This document shows, in pieces, positions 40,990-51,663 of a stretch of 64,000 bases of DNA. The first letter of the stretch is position 1. The number at the start of each line of letters is the position of its first letter. The notes under the pieces are model-generated. The model was not told the DNA's origin. It saw only the letters and a list, made by a program, of their open reading frames with translations, and did not search any database. The DNA is from Collinsella sp. (GTDB lineage: Bacteria > Actinomycetota > Coriobacteriia > Coriobacteriales > Coriobacteriaceae), in NCBI GenBank assembly GCA_019414515.1, contig DXLX01000036.1, positions 1 to 64,000 on the forward strand. Direction: 5' to 3'. The position numbers and the translations under genes were made by a program.

Positions 40990-41022
40990 AAAAAGGCCGC
41001 AACCCACACGGGCCACGGCCTT
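40990..41022 (-). terminator. Terminator after the solitary EIIC gene
   Basis: AAGGCCG...CGGCCTT with inner CCC/GGG pairs and TTTTTG after it on the minus strand. It ends the leftward transcript of the EIIC gene. Confidence 0.75.
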
Positions 41023-41026
41023 GGAA

Positions 41027-41056
41027 TGCGACATGCGGGACCGTCCCTTTGTCGCA
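41027..41056. other. GCGACA/TGTCGC hairpin after the EIIC stop
   Basis: TGCGACA and TGTCGCA arms enclose a GGGACCGTCCC core. A similar element lies at 42293-42320 on the other side of the same gene. They belong to the GGGAC/GTCCC elements of the window. Confidence 0.55.
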
Positions 41057-41061
41057 CAGGT

Positions 41062-42276
41062 TTATGCGCTTGCCTCGGCCACGCTCTTCGAGGTTTCGGG
41101 CAAATCGGCTCCGTCCCCCGTCACCTGCCCCTTCGCCGGCACCACGCCAAAGCAGTAGCTCAGCGCCGCAGACACCGCAAATGCTGCGCCGCCGGCAGCG
41201 CAGCACCACAGCAGATTCGAGATGCCGCCCGTGGCAAAGCCAATGACCATAAGAACATTCGTCATACCGATAGTATAAGCCGTAACGTGGCCTACGGCCG
41301 CAACAAGGCCTCCGACGGCGCCGCCAACGGCCATGCACGTCAGACACCTGCCATATTTAAAGCCGCATCCGTACAGCGCTGGCTCGCTTACGCCGCCAAG
41401 AATACCCGAGATTGAATAGCCCAGCATGAGCGCCTTCTCGTCCTTATCCGCAACGCGGAGCGACGCGCCAAAGGGCATACCCCAAACGGCGAACGTTGCC
41501 ATCGTCGCGGCGATCAGGATGCACGAATCCGTTCCCACACTCATAAACTGCGCATAGGCGAGCGATAGGACAACGTTGCTGACACCCGCGATCTTAAGAA
41601 ACTCCCAGCCCGCGGCAAGCCCCATGAGCGTGAGCAGCGACACGATGCCACCGGAATTGCCAAGCATAAACATAAGCTGGCCCAACAGCATGCCCAGATA
41701 GCTGCCCGCCGGCGCCGTAATGCACAGCGAAACCGGAACCATGACGAGCATGGTTGCAAACGGAACGAACGAAAATGCCACGGCCTTAGGGATAGCTCGA
41801 TGAAAGAAACACTCCACTCGCCATAGCACGGGCACCGAGATGAGGACCGGAATAACAGTCGTCGTGTAATCGTTGACCGGCGCGGGAAGCAGACCATACA
41901 CGGAAGCCATCGATGCCCCCGCCGTCGATGCGGCATCGACGAGCTTAAGCAGATCGGGCGCAATCAATACGCCGCCCAGCATCATGCCCAGTTGTTCCGA
42001 GCAACCGAGCTGGCGGGCAGCCGCCCAACCAAGATAGATGGGCAAAAAGTAGTAGCCGGCGTTATAGAGCCAACTGTAGAACAGGCGATAGATTTCGGAA
42101 TCGGCAGACCACAGGCCCAGCATGCCTTCGCCCATAATGACGGCGACGGTGCGGAACAACGCCGCACAGACAATAAACGGCAGCGCCGACATCATGCTTT
42201 TGGACAGATAGTCCACCACGGCCATGGCGTTTGATGAAACCGTCGTTGTAAACGAGGTGTTAGAAACTTGCGACAT
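41062..42276 (-). CDS. Solitary PTS EIIC-domain membrane protein
   Basis: 404 residues from the ATG at 42276 (MSQVSNTSFTT), after GGGAAAGG; an ATG eight codons upstream falls in a hairpin and is rejected. It is an EIIC of the glucose/sucrose/beta-glucoside family with about ten membrane segments and GYSISGILGGVSEPALYGCG, the conserved sugar-binding loop (normally GITEPAIYG). No IIB or IIA domain is fused or near, so it depends on partners elsewhere or is not a phosphotransferase. It follows the fatty acid operon on the same strand. Confidence 0.78.
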   Translation of the reverse strand: MSQVSNTSFTTTVSSNAMAVVDYLSKSMMSALPFIVCAALFRTVAVIMGEGMLGLWSADSEIYRLFYSWLYNAGYYFLPIYLGWAAARQLGCSEQLGMMLGGVLIAPDLLKLVDAASTAGASMASVYGLLPAPVNDYTTTVIPVLISVPVLWRVECFFHRAIPKAVAFSFVPFATMLVMVPVSLCITAPAGSYLGMLLGQLMFMLGNSGGIVSLLTLMGLAAGWEFLKIAGVSNVVLSLAYAQFMSVGTDSCILIAATMATFAVWGMPFGASLRVADKDEKALMLGYSISGILGGVSEPALYGCGFKYGRCLTCMAVGGAVGGLVAAVGHVTAYTIGMTNVLMVIGFATGGISNLLWCCAAGGAAFAVSAALSYCFGVVPAKGQVTGDGADLPETSKSVAEASA

Positions 42277-42292
42277 GGAACGCCTTTCCCAA

Positions 42293-42320
42293 TGTGACAT
42301 GCGGGCTGCCCCTTGTCACA
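42293..42320. other. TGTGACA/TGTCACA hairpin before the EIIC gene
   Basis: TGTGACATGCGGG and CCCCTTGTCACA arms pair; it is closely similar to 41027-41056 and the pair flanks the EIIC gene. It overlaps the stop region of accDA. Confidence 0.55.
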
Positions 42321-44026
42321 TCGTGCGGTACTGACCGATTGTGCGGTACTTTTCATAGCGAAGGTTTGTGAGGGTGGCGTCGTCGAGCTGCCCAAGCGTA
42401 TCGAAGGCATCAAATGCCGAAGACATGACGGCACCGGCGATCTCCTCATGCGACAGGCCCCTATCGTCGACAATGCCGTCGATGATGCCGAGCGCCAACA
42501 GATCGGGGGCCGTGAGCTTCAGCGCCTCGGCGGCCTCATCCGCACGCTCCGTATCCTTCCACAGGATCGACGCGCAGGCCTCGGGACTCACGACCGAATA
42601 GGCCGAGCTCGAGAGCATCAGGATGCGGTCGGCCACGGATAGCGCCAGCGCGCCACCAGAGCCGCCCTCGCCTGTCACCACCGAGACAATCGGCGTCTTA
42701 AGGCCGCTCATCTCCATGAGATTCTGGGCAATCGCCTCGCCCTGGCCGCGCTCCTCGGCACCGATGCCGCAAAACGCGCCCGAAGTATCGACCAGGCACA
42801 GAACCGGTCGACCAAACTTTTCGGCCTGACGCATAAGGCGACGCGCCTTGCGGTAGCCCTCGGGATGCGCCATGCCAAAGTTGCGGCGGATACGCTCTTT
42901 GGTCGTGGTGCCGCGCTCGATGGCGATAACCGTTACGGGGCGTCCGTCTTTCCAGCCAATGCCAGCCAACACAGCGGCGTCGTCGCCAAAGTAACGGTCG
43001 CCGTGCAGCTCAACGAATCCGTCGAGGCCCAGCGAGATCATCTCACCCGCCGTGGCGCGATCTGCCGAGCGGGTCTGCTTGACAATCTCGAGCGCGGTTT
43101 TTGGTGCGGCCGAGCGCTTGAACAAGTGTCCCAGCTTTTTGCCGCGGCGACCCATATGCACGATCTCATGCGGTGCCCCCAGGCCGGGCGCGTGCCCTTC
43201 GTGCAGCGCCAGCAGCTCGCCTACCGTGAGCGCAATCTCGCCACGCGGAACAACGGCATCGCAAAAGCCGTGCTCCAGCAAAAACTCGGAGCGCTGGAAT
43301 CCCTTGGGCAGGCGCTTGTGCATGTTCTGCTCGATCACGCGCGGGCCGGCAAATGCCGTCAGGGCATCGGGCTCGGCCAGGATAATGTCGCCCTCCATGG
43401 CAAAACTCGCGGTTACGCCTCCGGTCGTGGGGTCGGTGAGCACCGTGATATACAGGCCGCCCGCCTCGCTGTGGCGCCTAACCGCCGCAGAAATCTTGGC
43501 CATCTGCATAAGCGATGTCACGCCCTCTTGCATGCGCGCACCGCCCGAAACGGTAAAGCCGACAACTGACAACCCCAGCTCGGTCGCTCGCTCAAATGTG
43601 CGACAGATCTTCTCGCCCACCACGGAACCCATCGAGCCCATCATAAAGTTGGCGTCCATAAAGAAGAGCGCCGTATCGCAACCGCAGATTTTGCCTCTAC
43701 CGCACACAACGGCATCGCGCTCGCCCGAACGCTCGCTCACGCTCTTGAGCTTGTCGGCATAACCGGGAAACGAGAGGAAGTCCTCCGACGCCAGATTGGC
43801 ATCCCATTCCTCAAACGTGCCCTCGTCAACCGTCATGCGCATGCGCGCGCGACCGCTCACGCGAAAGTGTTTTCCGCAACGAGGGCAGACCTCGAGGTTG
43901 TCGTGCAGGCGCGCCTCATCGATCACGCGGCGGCACTCCGGGCACTTGATAAACACGTGGCGCGCGGGAAACTCGGCGCACGACTCGGTCATCGGTCCCT
44001 CGAGGACGTTGACCGTCTTCGCTTTT

Positions 44027-44040
<14 letters not shown>
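42316..44040 (-). CDS. accDA: Acetyl-CoA carboxylase carboxyltransferase, fused beta-alpha (AccD-AccA)
   Basis: 574 residues joining both carboxyltransferase subunits. The N-terminal AccD half has the zinc ribbon C33, C36, C52, C55 (KCPECRR...VCPRCGKHF) and GGARMQEGVTSLMQMAK. The AccA half starts near 320 and has VELHGDRYFGDD and VTGEGGSGGALALSVAD. In most bacteria these are separate chains. The start ATG at 44040 overlaps the accC stop; ATG at 44034 is possible. It transfers the carboxyl from biotin to acetyl-CoA to make malonyl-CoA and ends the fatty acid operon. Confidence 0.94.
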
Positions 44041-45370
<1,330 letters not shown>

Positions 45371-45380
45371 GAAGCCTTCC

Positions 45381-45803
45381 TTAACTTTCGTGCATGAGTG
45401 CAAAGGACATATCGGCGCGGCAGCAAACCTCACCGTTGACGCTCGCAGTACCCGTCGCAAAGCGGAACGGCCCGCGCGCACGCGTGATGGTGCACACCAG
45501 ATCAACCGTGTCGCCCGGGCGCACCGGACGCTTAAAGCGCACCTTATCGAGGCTCGTATAGAACGGCGTCGCGCCGCGCGCCTCCTCATCGCCCATCAGC
45601 AGCACGCAGCAGTTCTGGGCGAGCATCTCGCACTGAATCACGCCGGGGACGACCGGGTTTCCCGGAAAATGCCCCTGCAAAAAGTACTCGTCGCCCGTGA
45701 TCGTGATCTTGCCGTGGGCCTCGTCGCCCACCAGCTCGGCCTCGTCGAGCAAAAGCATCGGCTCGCGATGCGGTAACAGCTTCTTGAGCTCTTCTTTGTT
45801 CAT
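45381..45803 (-). CDS. fabZ: 3-hydroxyacyl-ACP dehydratase FabZ
   Basis: 140 residues from the ATG at 45803; a GTG directly after the accB stop is the alternative. FLQGHFPGNPVVPGVIQCEMLAQ holds the hot-dog-fold catalytic histidine and the glutamate. It dehydrates beta-hydroxyacyl-ACP. No FabM or FabA isomerase was found in the operon, so unsaturated acids must be made otherwise or by genes elsewhere. Confidence 0.95.
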   Translation of the reverse strand: MNKEELKKLLPHREPMLLLDEAELVGDEAHGKITITGDEYFLQGHFPGNPVVPGVIQCEMLAQNCCVLLMGDEEARGATPFYTSLDKVRFKRPVRPGDTVDLVCTITRARGPFRFATGTASVNGEVCCRADMSFALMHES

Positions 45804-45812
45804 GGATATCAC

Positions 45813-46286
45813 CTATCCGATCCTCATGAGACAGCTGCCAAACTCCACGAGGTCGCCGTCGACCACGCAGATCTCGAGCACCTCACCGTCTGCCTCGGCC
45901 GTCACCTCGTTGAGAACCTTCATGGCCTCGATGATGCAAAGGGTCTCGCCAGCCTTGACCTTGGAGCCCACGTGCACAAACGGTTCGTCGCCCGGCGCCG
46001 GGGCAGCATAGAAAACGCCGACCATGGGAGCGGTCACCTCGGTGCCCTTGGGCTCCTGTGCGGCGGCAGGTGTCTGCGCGGCGGGCTCCGGTGCGGCAGG
46101 CGCGACTGTGGGAGCTGCAACTGGAGCGGCCATAGCGCTCGGCATAGGCATGGGCACGGCAACCGGCTGCGCGGCGCTCGCGCGCTCGAGTTCGACCGCG
46201 GTGCCATCGGGCTCCTCAACGCGTACGCGCGTGAGGCCGCGGTCCTCCATAACATCGGCTATCTCGGCAAGTCTTTTGGAATCCAT
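45813..46286 (-). CDS. accB: Acetyl-CoA carboxylase biotin carboxyl carrier protein
   Basis: 157 residues ending in the biotinyl domain with IIEAMKVLNEV, whose lysine takes biotin. A Pro/Ala-rich linker (about residues 40-80) joins it to the N-terminal part, as in AccB. The ligase that loads it is encoded divergently at 51664. Confidence 0.96.
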   Translation of the reverse strand: MDSKRLAEIADVMEDRGLTRVRVEEPDGTAVELERASAAQPVAVPMPMPSAMAAPVAAPTVAPAAPEPAAQTPAAAQEPKGTEVTAPMVGVFYAAPAPGDEPFVHVGSKVKAGETLCIIEAMKVLNEVTAEADGEVLEICVVDGDLVEFGSCLMRIG

Positions 46287-46289
46287 GCT

Positions 46290-47537
46290 CTAGCTCCTCG
46301 TATATCTACGCAGCGCGATGGCGGCGTTGTGTCCGCCAAAGCCCAGGTTGGTCGAAAGCGCCCAGGTAAGGTCGGCGCGAACCGCGCGATTGGGCGTGTA
46401 GTCAAGATCGCAGGCGGGATCGGGCGTGTGGTAGTTAATGGTCGGCGGCACCACGCCCTGCTCGAGCGCCATGGCGCAGGCCATGACCTCGATGGCGCCC
46501 GTGGCACCGATCATGTGGCCGGTCATCGACTTAGTCGACGAGACGTGCGCGGCGCGCGCCGCGTCCTCGCCGAGCGCACGCTTAATGCCCGCCGTCTCGG
46601 ACGAATCGTTGAGCTTGGTCGATGTGCCGTGGGCATTGATGTAGAGACCCTCGGAAGGCTTGACGTCGCCTTCGGTCACCGCCAGCGATATCGCGCGGGC
46701 AATGCCGGCAGCCTCGGGATCAGGGCTTGTGATGTGATAGGCATCATCGGTGTTGCCGTAGCCCACGACCTCAGCATAAATGTGCGCACCGCGCGCCTGC
46801 GCATGTTCCATGCTCTCGAGCACGAGCACACAGGCGCCCTCGCCCATCACAAAGCCATCGCGGTCTGCATCGAACGGACGGCAGGCCGTCGCGGAATCGG
46901 GGTTGGTGGTCAATGCGCGGCAGGACGTAAAGCCCGCAACGGCATCGGGGATAATTGCGGCCTCGGCGCCGCCCGCGAGGATCGCGTCGGCATAGCCGTG
47001 CTTGATGGCGCGGAACGCCTCGCCCACCGCATGGGCCGAGGTTGCGCACGCGGTCACCACGGGCAGGGTCGGGCCCTTTGCCTTGTGGCGGATTGCGATA
47101 TTGCCCGATGCCATGTTGGGGATCATCATCGCGATCATATAGGGCGATGCGCGGCGGGGCCCGCGTTCGGCAATCGTATGGACGTTGTCGACGAGCGTCG
47201 TCATGCCGCCCACGCCCGAGCCCACGTAGACGCCCAGGCGCTCGCGATCGATGGCGCCTTCGACATCAAAGCCCGCATCGTGCATGGCTTCGTCCGAAGC
47301 CGCCATCGCAAACTGAACGCAGGGGTCGAGATGCTTGGCGTCACGCTTGCCAAAGTACTCGTTGCCGTCAAAGCCCTTGACCTCGGCTGCCACCTTGACG
47401 GCAAACGCATCGGTATCGAAGTGCGTGATCGGGCCGATGCCGCACGTGCCGGCGCACATGGCCGCCCAGGTGGCAAGCGCGGTGTTGCCGAGCGGCGACA
47501 CGGCACCGATACCGGTGATTGCAACTCTCTGTTCCAT
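46290..47537 (-). CDS. fabF: 3-oxoacyl-ACP synthase II
   Basis: 415 residues from the second of two adjacent ATGs (MEQRVAITG), which has the better distance from GAGGAG; ATG at 47540 and the GTG-like start at 47555 are alternatives. The Cys-His-His triad is seen as TACATSAHAVGEA, NAHGTSTKLND and KSMTGHMIGA. It elongates acyl-ACP with malonyl-ACP. Confidence 0.96.
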   Translation of the reverse strand: MEQRVAITGIGAVSPLGNTALATWAAMCAGTCGIGPITHFDTDAFAVKVAAEVKGFDGNEYFGKRDAKHLDPCVQFAMAASDEAMHDAGFDVEGAIDRERLGVYVGSGVGGMTTLVDNVHTIAERGPRRASPYMIAMMIPNMASGNIAIRHKAKGPTLPVVTACATSAHAVGEAFRAIKHGYADAILAGGAEAAIIPDAVAGFTSCRALTTNPDSATACRPFDADRDGFVMGEGACVLVLESMEHAQARGAHIYAEVVGYGNTDDAYHITSPDPEAAGIARAISLAVTEGDVKPSEGLYINAHGTSTKLNDSSETAGIKRALGEDAARAAHVSSTKSMTGHMIGATGAIEVMACAMALEQGVVPPTINYHTPDPACDLDYTPNRAVRADLTWALSTNLGFGGHNAAIALRRYTRS

Positions 47538-47576
47538 CATGGTCTCCTCATCCAAGCCGTTCTTCGGCCCTGGTTT

Positions 47577-48350
47577 CTACATCGCCATTCCGCCGTCGAC
47601 GCGCACGACCTCACCCGTAATGTAGGCAGCCGCATCACTCGCCAGAAAGCGCACTACGCCGGCCACCTCCTCGGGGCGCGCCATACGCTTAAGGGGAATC
47701 TGCTCCTCGGTTACCGTACGCACCTTCTCCGAGAGCTTTGCCGTCATATCCGTCTCGACAAACCCGGGGGCAACCGCGTTCACTCGTACGCCGCGGGGCG
47801 CAAGCTCGCGCGCCACCGCCTTGGTCAGGCCGATCACGCCCGCCTTGGAGGCAGCGTAGTTGGCTTGCCCGGCATTGCCCATCAGGCCCACGACCGAGCT
47901 CATGTTGACGACGCAGCCGCCGCGCTGGCGCATAAAGGTCTTGGTGAGCGCGCGCGTCGTGTTAAACGTTCCTTTAAGATTGACATCGAGCACGCGATCG
48001 AAGGCGTCATCGCCCATGCGCATGAGCAGGCCATCGCGGGTGATGCCAGCGTTGTTGACGAGCGCCCAAATGGAGCCAAAGTCGTTGAGGACCGCTTCCA
48101 CGCACGCGTTGACGGCAGCGGGGTCGGCCACGTCGCATTGATATGAGCGCGCCGTGGCGCCAGCCGCCTCGCAGGCGTCGCACGTCTCGCGCGCCGCATC
48201 GACGCTGCCGGCATAGACGACGGCGATATCGCAGCCATCCTCCGCCAGACCGATAGCGCAGGCGCGGCCGATACCCCGCGAGCCGCCCGTGACCAGTGCC
48301 ACGCGACGTGAGTCGTTGCGCTCGAGCGCGCCATTGTTCAAGTTGCCCAT
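47577..48350 (-). CDS. fabG: 3-oxoacyl-ACP reductase
   Basis: 257 residues of the short-chain dehydrogenase family: VALVTGGSRGIGRACAIGL binds NADPH, NNAGITRDGLLMRM is typical of FabG, and the Ser-Tyr-Lys triad is in NMSSVVGLMGNAGQANYAASKAG. It lies between fabD and fabF. Confidence 0.96.
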   Translation of the reverse strand: MGNLNNGALERNDSRRVALVTGGSRGIGRACAIGLAEDGCDIAVVYAGSVDAARETCDACEAAGATARSYQCDVADPAAVNACVEAVLNDFGSIWALVNNAGITRDGLLMRMGDDAFDRVLDVNLKGTFNTTRALTKTFMRQRGGCVVNMSSVVGLMGNAGQANYAASKAGVIGLTKAVARELAPRGVRVNAVAPGFVETDMTAKLSEKVRTVTEEQIPLKRMARPEEVAGVVRFLASDAAAYITGEVVRVDGGMAM

Positions 48351-48380
48351 GTCATTCCTTTCGGGTTACAGCCCTGTGGA

Positions 48381-49307
48381 CTATGCGAGCTCGTCGGCAA
48401 TAGCTGCGACCTGCTCGGCCGTCTCGCACGAATACACACGAACGTCGCTCAGCGTACGCTTGACCAGGCCGGACAGCGTTTTGCCGGGGCCGACCTCAAT
48501 AAATGTGTCGATGCCTTGATCCTGCAGAGCATGCAGCGTATCGACCCAGCGTACGGCATGGCTCACCTGATTGGCCAAGACATCCGATGCCGTCTGGGGA
48601 TCCGCCGGATAGGGCGCCGCTGTCATATTTGCCAAAACAGGAATGAGCAACGGGGACGGCGCGTGACCGGCCTCAATATATGCGGCAAGGCCACAGGTCG
48701 CCTCGGCCATATAGGGGCTATGAAATGCACCCGACACCGCGACCTTCATGGCGCGGCCGCCAGCCTCTTTTACTAGGACGTCGAGCTCCTGCAGCGCCTC
48801 GGGCGCTCCGGCCACAACCGTCTGCTGTGGGCTGTTGTAGTTGACTGGCCAGCAGTCCTCGCCGGCCTGTTTTGCCAGGCCCTCGACTTGCGCCGCATCG
48901 AGCTTGATGACGGCGCGCATGCCGCCCGGATGGCGCTCGGCAGCCGCGGCCATCAGCGCCGCGCGCTCGCACACGAGCTCAAAGCCCGCTCGCGTATCGA
49001 ACGCCCCCGCAAAGGTGAGCGCGGCGACCTCGCCCAGCGAGAATCCCGCACAGGCGGCAGGTACCACGCCGCGCTCACGCAGGGCGGCAGCCGCTGCCAG
49101 GTCGTGCACGAACACGCAAGGCTGCGTGTTCTCGGTCTGCGAGAGCTCCTCCTTGGAGGCGCTCCGGCACTGCTCGCTCGTCCCCGGGCGCACCTCATCG
49201 GCAATGGCGAACACCTCGGCAGCCGCCGGCGATGTCTCGATCAAGTCGACGCCCATCGCGGGGTGCTGGGCACCCTGGCCGGCAAACAAAAACGCTACGC
49301 CACCCAT
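48381..49307 (-). CDS. fabD: Malonyl-CoA:ACP transacylase
   Basis: 308 residues from the ATG at 49307 (MGGVAFLFAGQGAQHP), after AAGGGTG; the GTG six bases upstream is too close to it. The nucleophile is in AGFSLGEVAAL and the catalytic histidine in VSGAFHSPYM. It loads malonyl groups onto ACP. It overlaps the fabK stop by 13 bases. Confidence 0.95.
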   Translation of the reverse strand: MGGVAFLFAGQGAQHPAMGVDLIETSPAAAEVFAIADEVRPGTSEQCRSASKEELSQTENTQPCVFVHDLAAAAALRERGVVPAACAGFSLGEVAALTFAGAFDTRAGFELVCERAALMAAAAERHPGGMRAVIKLDAAQVEGLAKQAGEDCWPVNYNSPQQTVVAGAPEALQELDVLVKEAGGRAMKVAVSGAFHSPYMAEATCGLAAYIEAGHAPSPLLIPVLANMTAAPYPADPQTASDVLANQVSHAVRWVDTLHALQDQGIDTFIEVGPGKTLSGLVKRTLSDVRVYSCETAEQVAAIADELA

Positions 49308-50239
49308 GCGCACGCACCCTTCAGGACGTGCTCGGCGCCATCGACCAGGTCGTCAACGATTTCGCGTGCGCTCTGGCGCTCGTTGACCATGCCGGCAATC
49401 TGTCCACACAAAAACGAACCCTCTTCGTAGTTGCCGTCCTTGGCGGCCTTACGCAGCGCACCGGTTCCCATAGCACCGAGCTCCTCGGCACTCGCGCCGG
49501 AACCCTCGCTCTTGGCATAGGCGTTGGTGAAGGGGCTCTTGAGGGCGCGCACTGGATGTCCCGTCGAGCGACCGGTCGCACGCGTCGAAGTGTCGTTGGC
49601 CTTCAGGACCATCTCTTTGTACTGCTCCGAGACGGTGCACTCGTCTGCGACCAGAAAGCGCGTACCCACTTGCACGCCTTCGGCGCCCAGCATAAAGGCG
49701 GCCGCCACGCCGCGGCCGTCGGCAATACCGCCGGCGGCCACAACGGGAATGTCGACCGCATCGACGACCTGCGGCACCAGTGCCATCGTCGAGGTCTCGC
49801 CAATATGGCCGCCCGATTCGGTACCCTCGGCAACAACCGCCGTGGCCCCGCGACGCGCCACGAGACGCGCCAGCGCCACCGAGGCAACGACCGGGATGAC
49901 CTTGATGCCCGCCTCGTTCCACGCCTTCATGTACTTGGCGGGATTGCCGGCGCCCGTCACGACGACCGGCACTCGCTCGTCAATCACGACCTGCGCGACC
50001 TCGTCGGCAAACGGGCTCATGAGCATGACGTTGACGCCAAAGGGCTTATCCGTCTTGGCGCGCAGCTCATGAATCTGGTCGCGAAGCCAGTTGGCGTCGG
50101 CGTTCATGGCCGCGATGATGCCTAAGCCACCCGCCTCGGACACTGCGGACGCCAGCGAGGCATCGGCAATCCAGGCCATACCGCCCTGGAACACGGGCTT
50201 TTCGATGCCGAGCAGATCGCAGAGAGGAGTCTTGAGCAT
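49295..50239 (-). CDS. fabK: Enoyl-ACP reductase, FMN-dependent
   Basis: 314 residues of the nitronate monooxygenase/FabK family: PVFQGGMAWIADASLASAVSEAGGLGIIA, VVAEGTESGGHIGE and VAAGGIADGRGVAAAFMLGAEGVQVGTRF bind FMN and NADH. It is the only enoyl reductase in the operon. FabK, unlike FabI, is insensitive to triclosan. It is flanked by acpP and fabD. Confidence 0.95.
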   Translation of the reverse strand: MLKTPLCDLLGIEKPVFQGGMAWIADASLASAVSEAGGLGIIAAMNADANWLRDQIHELRAKTDKPFGVNVMLMSPFADEVAQVVIDERVPVVVTGAGNPAKYMKAWNEAGIKVIPVVASVALARLVARRGATAVVAEGTESGGHIGETSTMALVPQVVDAVDIPVVAAGGIADGRGVAAAFMLGAEGVQVGTRFLVADECTVSEQYKEMVLKANDTSTRATGRSTGHPVRALKSPFTNAYAKSEGSGASAEELGAMGTGALRKAAKDGNYEEGSFLCGQIAGMVNERQSAREIVDDLVDGAEHVLKGACAWVA

Positions 50240-50241
50240 CT

Positions 50242-50478
50242 CTACTTCTCCAATGCCGCCTCGACCGTATCGGCGAACTCGCCGACCGTCTTGGGGTTCT
50301 CCTCGGTATCGAGCTGGATGCCAAACTCGTCCTCGACGGCGACGAGGATCTCGACGGTGCCCAGGCTGTCGAGACCAATCTCCTCGAGCGTGGACTCGGG
50401 CTTCATCTCGACATCGTCAAGACCGGCGGTCTCGCGGATAACGTCGCAAACGCGCTCGAAGGTCTTCTGATCTGCCAT
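50242..50478 (-). CDS. acpP: Acyl carrier protein
   Basis: 78 residues, acidic, with the phosphopantetheine serine in LDSLGTVEILVAVEDEFG. It carries acyl chains between all Fab enzymes. The start is two bases past the fabK region's upstream end, typical of the operon. Confidence 0.95.
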   Translation of the reverse strand: MADQKTFERVCDVIRETAGLDDVEMKPESTLEEIGLDSLGTVEILVAVEDEFGIQLDTEENPKTVGEFADTVEAALEK

Positions 50479-50527
50479 GGTAGTTCTCCTTTGTTTGTGC
50501 CCTAGGGGCGTTTTTTCCTATGTGCAA

Positions 50528-51487
50528 CTACTTCCAACGAAGCAGATAGCCACCTATATCCAGGCCGGCGCCAAATCCAACGAGGGCGATGGTGTCGCCC
50601 GCATTCAGTGCGTCGGTGCGTGCCAGACGGTCAAACGCAAAGGGAATGCAGGCGCTCGAAATGTTGCCGGTCTCGCGCAGCGTTCGAACCACGCGCTCAT
50701 CTGGCACGCCAAGGCGCTTGACCGCCTGACTCAGGATTCGTTCGTTAGCCTGATGGAATACAAAATGGTCGATGTCTTCGACCGAAATGCCCGCATCGCC
50801 CGCAAGTTTATGGACCGTGTCGCAGATGGCGTTGACGCCGAACTTGAACACGCGGCGGCCATTCATGGACAGCACGCTCTTGCTATCTGCGGAAGCCTTA
50901 AACGGCGAGGTGCCGACCAGACCGGGAACGTGTAACGTCTCGACGTCGGGCGCCGTCGAAAGCTCAACGGCAAGGGGACTGTCTCCCCCAGCCCCAATCA
51001 CTGCGGCGCCTGCCCCATCGCCAAAGAGCACGCAGGTGGCGCGGTCGGTCCAGTCGAGCGCGCGCGTCATCTGCTCAGCAGCAACGATAAGCACGCGCTC
51101 GGCACGACCGCGCTCGATATAGCCCTCGGCGACATCGAGCGCAAACACGAAGCCGGCACAGGCCGCCGAGACATCGAAGGCAGGGCACGCCGCTCCTAGT
51201 CGCTCAGCAACGGCACACGCCTCAGCGGGAACAAGGTGGTCACCCGTCGTCGTCGAGCAGACGATCAGATCCAGCTGGCTCGCGTCGATTCCGGACACCT
51301 GGAGTGCCCGCTCGCTCGCCGCTACGGCAAGGTCGTCAAGTGACTCGGTGGTACAGACGTGGCGGCTCTTGATACCTGTGCGGGTAAAAATCCACTCATC
51401 CGAGGTATCGAGGAACTCAGACAGCTCGTCATTGGAAACACTGCGCTCAGGAAGCGCCGAGCCTGTTCCAAGAATCGTGAAACCCAT
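50528..51487 (-). CDS. fabH: 3-oxoacyl-ACP synthase III
   Basis: 319 residues from the ATG at 51487 (MGFTILGTGSALPER), which follows AAAGGAGG. The triad is seen as SAACAGFVFALD (Cys), FHQANERI (His) and GNISSA (Asn). It condenses acetyl-CoA or branched starters with malonyl-ACP and begins the pathway. It is the first gene of the leftward fatty acid operon, downstream of a repeated operator. Confidence 0.95.
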   Translation of the reverse strand: MGFTILGTGSALPERSVSNDELSEFLDTSDEWIFTRTGIKSRHVCTTESLDDLAVAASERALQVSGIDASQLDLIVCSTTTGDHLVPAEACAVAERLGAACPAFDVSAACAGFVFALDVAEGYIERGRAERVLIVAAEQMTRALDWTDRATCVLFGDGAGAAVIGAGGDSPLAVELSTAPDVETLHVPGLVGTSPFKASADSKSVLSMNGRRVFKFGVNAICDTVHKLAGDAGISVEDIDHFVFHQANERILSQAVKRLGVPDERVVRTLRETGNISSACIPFAFDRLARTDALNAGDTIALVGFGAGLDIGGYLLRWK

Positions 51488-51503
51488 CACTAGCCTCCTT
51501 TGA

Positions 51504-51570
51504 GTTGTTGACGTGTTTACATCGACCAAGAGAGGATAGCGCATTTTAGTCGTTGTTGACGTGTTAACAT
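51504..51570. promoter_or_regulatory. Two 19-bp operator-like repeats upstream of fabH
   Basis: GTTGTTGACGTGTTTACAT (51504-51522) recurs with one difference at 51552-51570, 48 bases later in the same sense. The core GTTGACGTGTTAAC is an imperfect palindrome. FabT- and FapR-type regulators control fatty acid operons in other bacteria through short palindromes near the promoter, but no such gene lies here. Confidence 0.55.
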
Positions 51571-51663
51571 TAAATTGTCCAAATGCGACAAAGGCTTCAC
51601 ATTGTGTCTATCTCTCGACACCATTACGCGATTGCCTTATTAACTTAGGAGGTAGCAACCGTT

